Of a stretch of DNA of 36,006 bases, positions 34,443 through 36,006 are shown piece by piece (position 1 is the first letter of the stretch; each line of letters opens with the position of its first letter). The notes beneath the pieces are model-generated. The model saw only the letters and a program-made list of their open reading frames with translations. It made no database searches and was not told the origin of the DNA. Position numbers and translations under genes: made by a program. The DNA is from a bacterium (GTDB taxonomy: Bacteria > Myxococcota_A > Bradymonadia > REDH01): NCBI GenBank assembly GCA_030427825.1, contig JAUICO010000045.1, positions 1 through 36,006 on the forward strand. Reading direction: 5' to 3'.

Positions 34443-36006
34443 ATGTGTGACGAGCATCCCGGATATCTGCGACGGTCCATGCTGCTGTGCATCCTGCTGC
34501 TGTCCATCGGTCCACTGGCGACAGCCTGCGACTCCGACGGCTGCCCGCGGAACGCGATCTGCGATAGCTTCGCACCATCGCTTGGGGCGACTCCCAATCC
34601 ACTCGTCTTCGACGCGCCGAACCCGGGCGAATCCAGCACCCGGACCCTGCAAATCGCGAACACCGGTGCCGGCACGCTGATCATTTCGAGCATCGAACTG
34701 GTCGATCCCAGCGGCGACTACGCAATGGCGAATGTCGACACATCGCTTGAGCTCGAGGCACCGGACGGTCCTGTGCTGATCGATGTGACCTATGCGCCCC
34801 AGACAACCGGCTTCAACACCGCGTACATTCTCATTCAATCTAACGACAGAGTTAACCCACAGACACGCGTGGACCTGACGCCGGCGGACATCAGGCCAAA
34901 CATCACCGTTGTCCCCGACCCTGTGATCTTTGGCCGCGTGCCGGCGGGAATGGTGGAGGCCGAGCGGGTGACGATTCAGAACATCAGCCAGGCGAATCTT
35001 GTGATCACGGACATCTTCGTTACGGGATCCGCAGACTTCACCATCTCTGACTACGACACCCTGGCCGCGCAGCTGCCCATCACGCTGGAGCCCTTCGCGC
35101 CCCTCCTTCTCGATGTAGAGTACGCGCCGGTCAGCGACGGCTTCGACGAAGCCGACCTCATGTTTCGTTCGAACGACCCGGACGAGCCGACCAAAGGGGT
35201 AACCCTGATTGCAAACGGCGCCGAGCCCTGCATCGCTGTCACTCACGAACAGGGCTACGACTTCGGGCCGACCCGGGTCGGTATTCCACGCAGTGAGCAG
35301 CTCACAATAACGAGCTGCGCAGACGCAAACCGGGGACAAGAGCTGGTCGTGTCGGACATCGCCCTCGTCGACACTGATGAGGTGAGCTCAAGTCCGGACT
35401 TCGAACTGCAGGTGGGTGACCTGCTCGACGACGGTGAGTTTTCGCTATTGCCCGGTGAGAATGCGCAGTTTCTGGTGCAGTACACGCCGGCGGACGAGAG
35501 CGCTGACGTCGCCCTCATCGAGATTTTGTCCAATGACGAATTCAAGAACCCGCTGCACATCGACATCGACGGAATCGGCTCGGACAACGCCTGCCCTACC
35601 GCAGTCGCCACCTGTCGCGTCGCAGGCAGCCCCGTCGAGGCCGATCAAATCACTGCCCCGCCGCTGAGCACCGTGCAATGCACCGGGCTGGCGAGCAGCG
35701 ACACGGACGGCAGCATCCAGTCCTATCATTGGACGGTCACCGATCGGCCGGACGGCTCCACAGCCACGTTCGAACCCAACGCTGACACCGCAACGCCCAC
35801 CTTCTTCATCGACCTCGCCGGAGCCTACGAGTTTGAGCTCGAAGTGGTCGACGACGCCGGGGTGATTTCGTGCAACCCGGCGGTCGTCACCGTGCTGGTC
35901 ACCGGCGCCGAAGCCATTCACGTGCAGCTCGTCTGGCACACACCGGCGGCTCTTGCGCCGCAGGAAGACAACGGCGTCGACCTGGACCTGCACTTCCTGC
36001 ACCCGG
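34443..36006 (+). CDS. Choice-of-anchor-D / PKD-like lipoprotein, tandem paralogue (3' partial)
   Basis: The frame runs off the window end; 521 codons are visible. It repeats the previous gene's architecture. A signal peptide ends LATAC then Asp (Cys about 33), followed by three choice-of-anchor-D units (NPLVFDAPNPGESS; NPQTRVDLTP ... DPVIFGRVPAGM; EPCIAVTHEQGYDFGPTRVG). A PKD-like domain (CPTAVATCRVAG ... TAPPLSTVQC ... CNPAVVTVLV) and the start of the C-terminal domain (HVQLVWHTPAALAPQE, VDLDLHFLHP) come next. ATG 34443 is 49 bases after the previous stop, with AGGA directly before it and AGGAG 12 bases upstream; ATG 34479 is an alternative. The shared order and near-identical phrases indicate gene duplication. 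The two genes are probably cotranscribed. Confidence 0.88.
   Translation, partial: MCDEHPGYLRRSMLLCILLLSIGPLATACDSDGCPRNAICDSFAPSLGATPNPLVFDAPNPGESSTRTLQIANTGAGTLIISSIELVDPSGDYAMANVDTSLELEAPDGPVLIDVTYAPQTTGFNTAYILIQSNDRVNPQTRVDLTPADIRPNITVVPDPVIFGRVPAGMVEAERVTIQNISQANLVITDIFVTGSADFTISDYDTLAAQLPITLEPFAPLLLDVEYAPVSDGFDEADLMFRSNDPDEPTKGVTLIANGAEPCIAVTHEQGYDFGPTRVGIPRSEQLTITSCADANRGQELVVSDIALVDTDEVSSSPDFELQVGDLLDDGEFSLLPGENAQFLVQYTPADESADVALIEILSNDEFKNPLHIDIDGIGSDNACPTAVATCRVAGSPVEADQITAPPLSTVQCTGLASSDTDGSIQSYHWTVTDRPDGSTATFEPNADTATPTFFIDLAGAYEFELEVVDDAGVISCNPAVVTVLVTGAEAIHVQLVWHTPAALAPQEDNGVDLDLHFLHP

Overview
The window is a dense, GC-rich bacterial chromosome segment. It holds 22 protein genes (two cut by the window edges), one tRNA and several short structured DNA sites. 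No integrase, transposase, rRNA or CRISPR array is visible. The gene set suggests a Gram-negative bacterium of the former Deltaproteobacteria (Myxococcota or Bradymonadota): a giant TPR protein, lipoproteins built from choice-of-anchor-D and PKD-like domains, a DbpA-type RNA-binding domain on a disordered arm, and an Asp-type HemB. This placement is inferred from gene content, not from a marker gene.

Layout. 1-1500 (+): the end of a DbpA-type RNA-binding protein and a small lipoprotein. 1533-4508 (-): a SAM methyltransferase, pgsA and psd (phosphatidylglycerol and phosphatidylethanolamine branches). 4627-4845 (+): a tiny membrane protein. 4851-16235 (-): one TPR protein of about 3,794 residues, close to a third of the window. 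16428-19198 (-): a flippase-like membrane protein translationally coupled to a GT-B-fold glycosyltransferase-like protein with a coiled-coil tail. 19327-19400 (+): tRNA-Cys(GCA). 19496-20380 (-): a CPBP-family membrane protein. 20548-23602 (+): an ADP-ribose-type Nudix hydrolase and a secreted HEAT-repeat protein.

23745-31907 is a tetrapyrrole region in two minus-strand blocks: panD-ccsA/hemX-hemA-hemC-hemD and hemB-hemE-hemG. They are separated by a divergent small lipoprotein. Neighbours within each block mostly overlap by 1-4 bp, so translational coupling is likely. Together they cover glutamyl-tRNA to uroporphyrinogen III to coproporphyrinogen, plus the FAD-dependent oxidase. HemL, HemN/HemF and HemH are not in the window.

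31908-32383 is the longest gene-free stretch. It carries candidate divergent promoters, with a run of perfect hairpins between them that neither flanking leader explains. From 32384 to the end, two tandem paralogous choice-of-anchor-D lipoproteins run on the plus strand; the second is cut by the window edge.

The best candidates for something new are the intergenic hairpin array, the giant acidic TPR protein with palindromes upstream, the glycosyltransferase-like/flippase-like pair, and the RNA-binding protein that joins a DbpA-type domain to a long Arg/Gly/Ser-rich arm.
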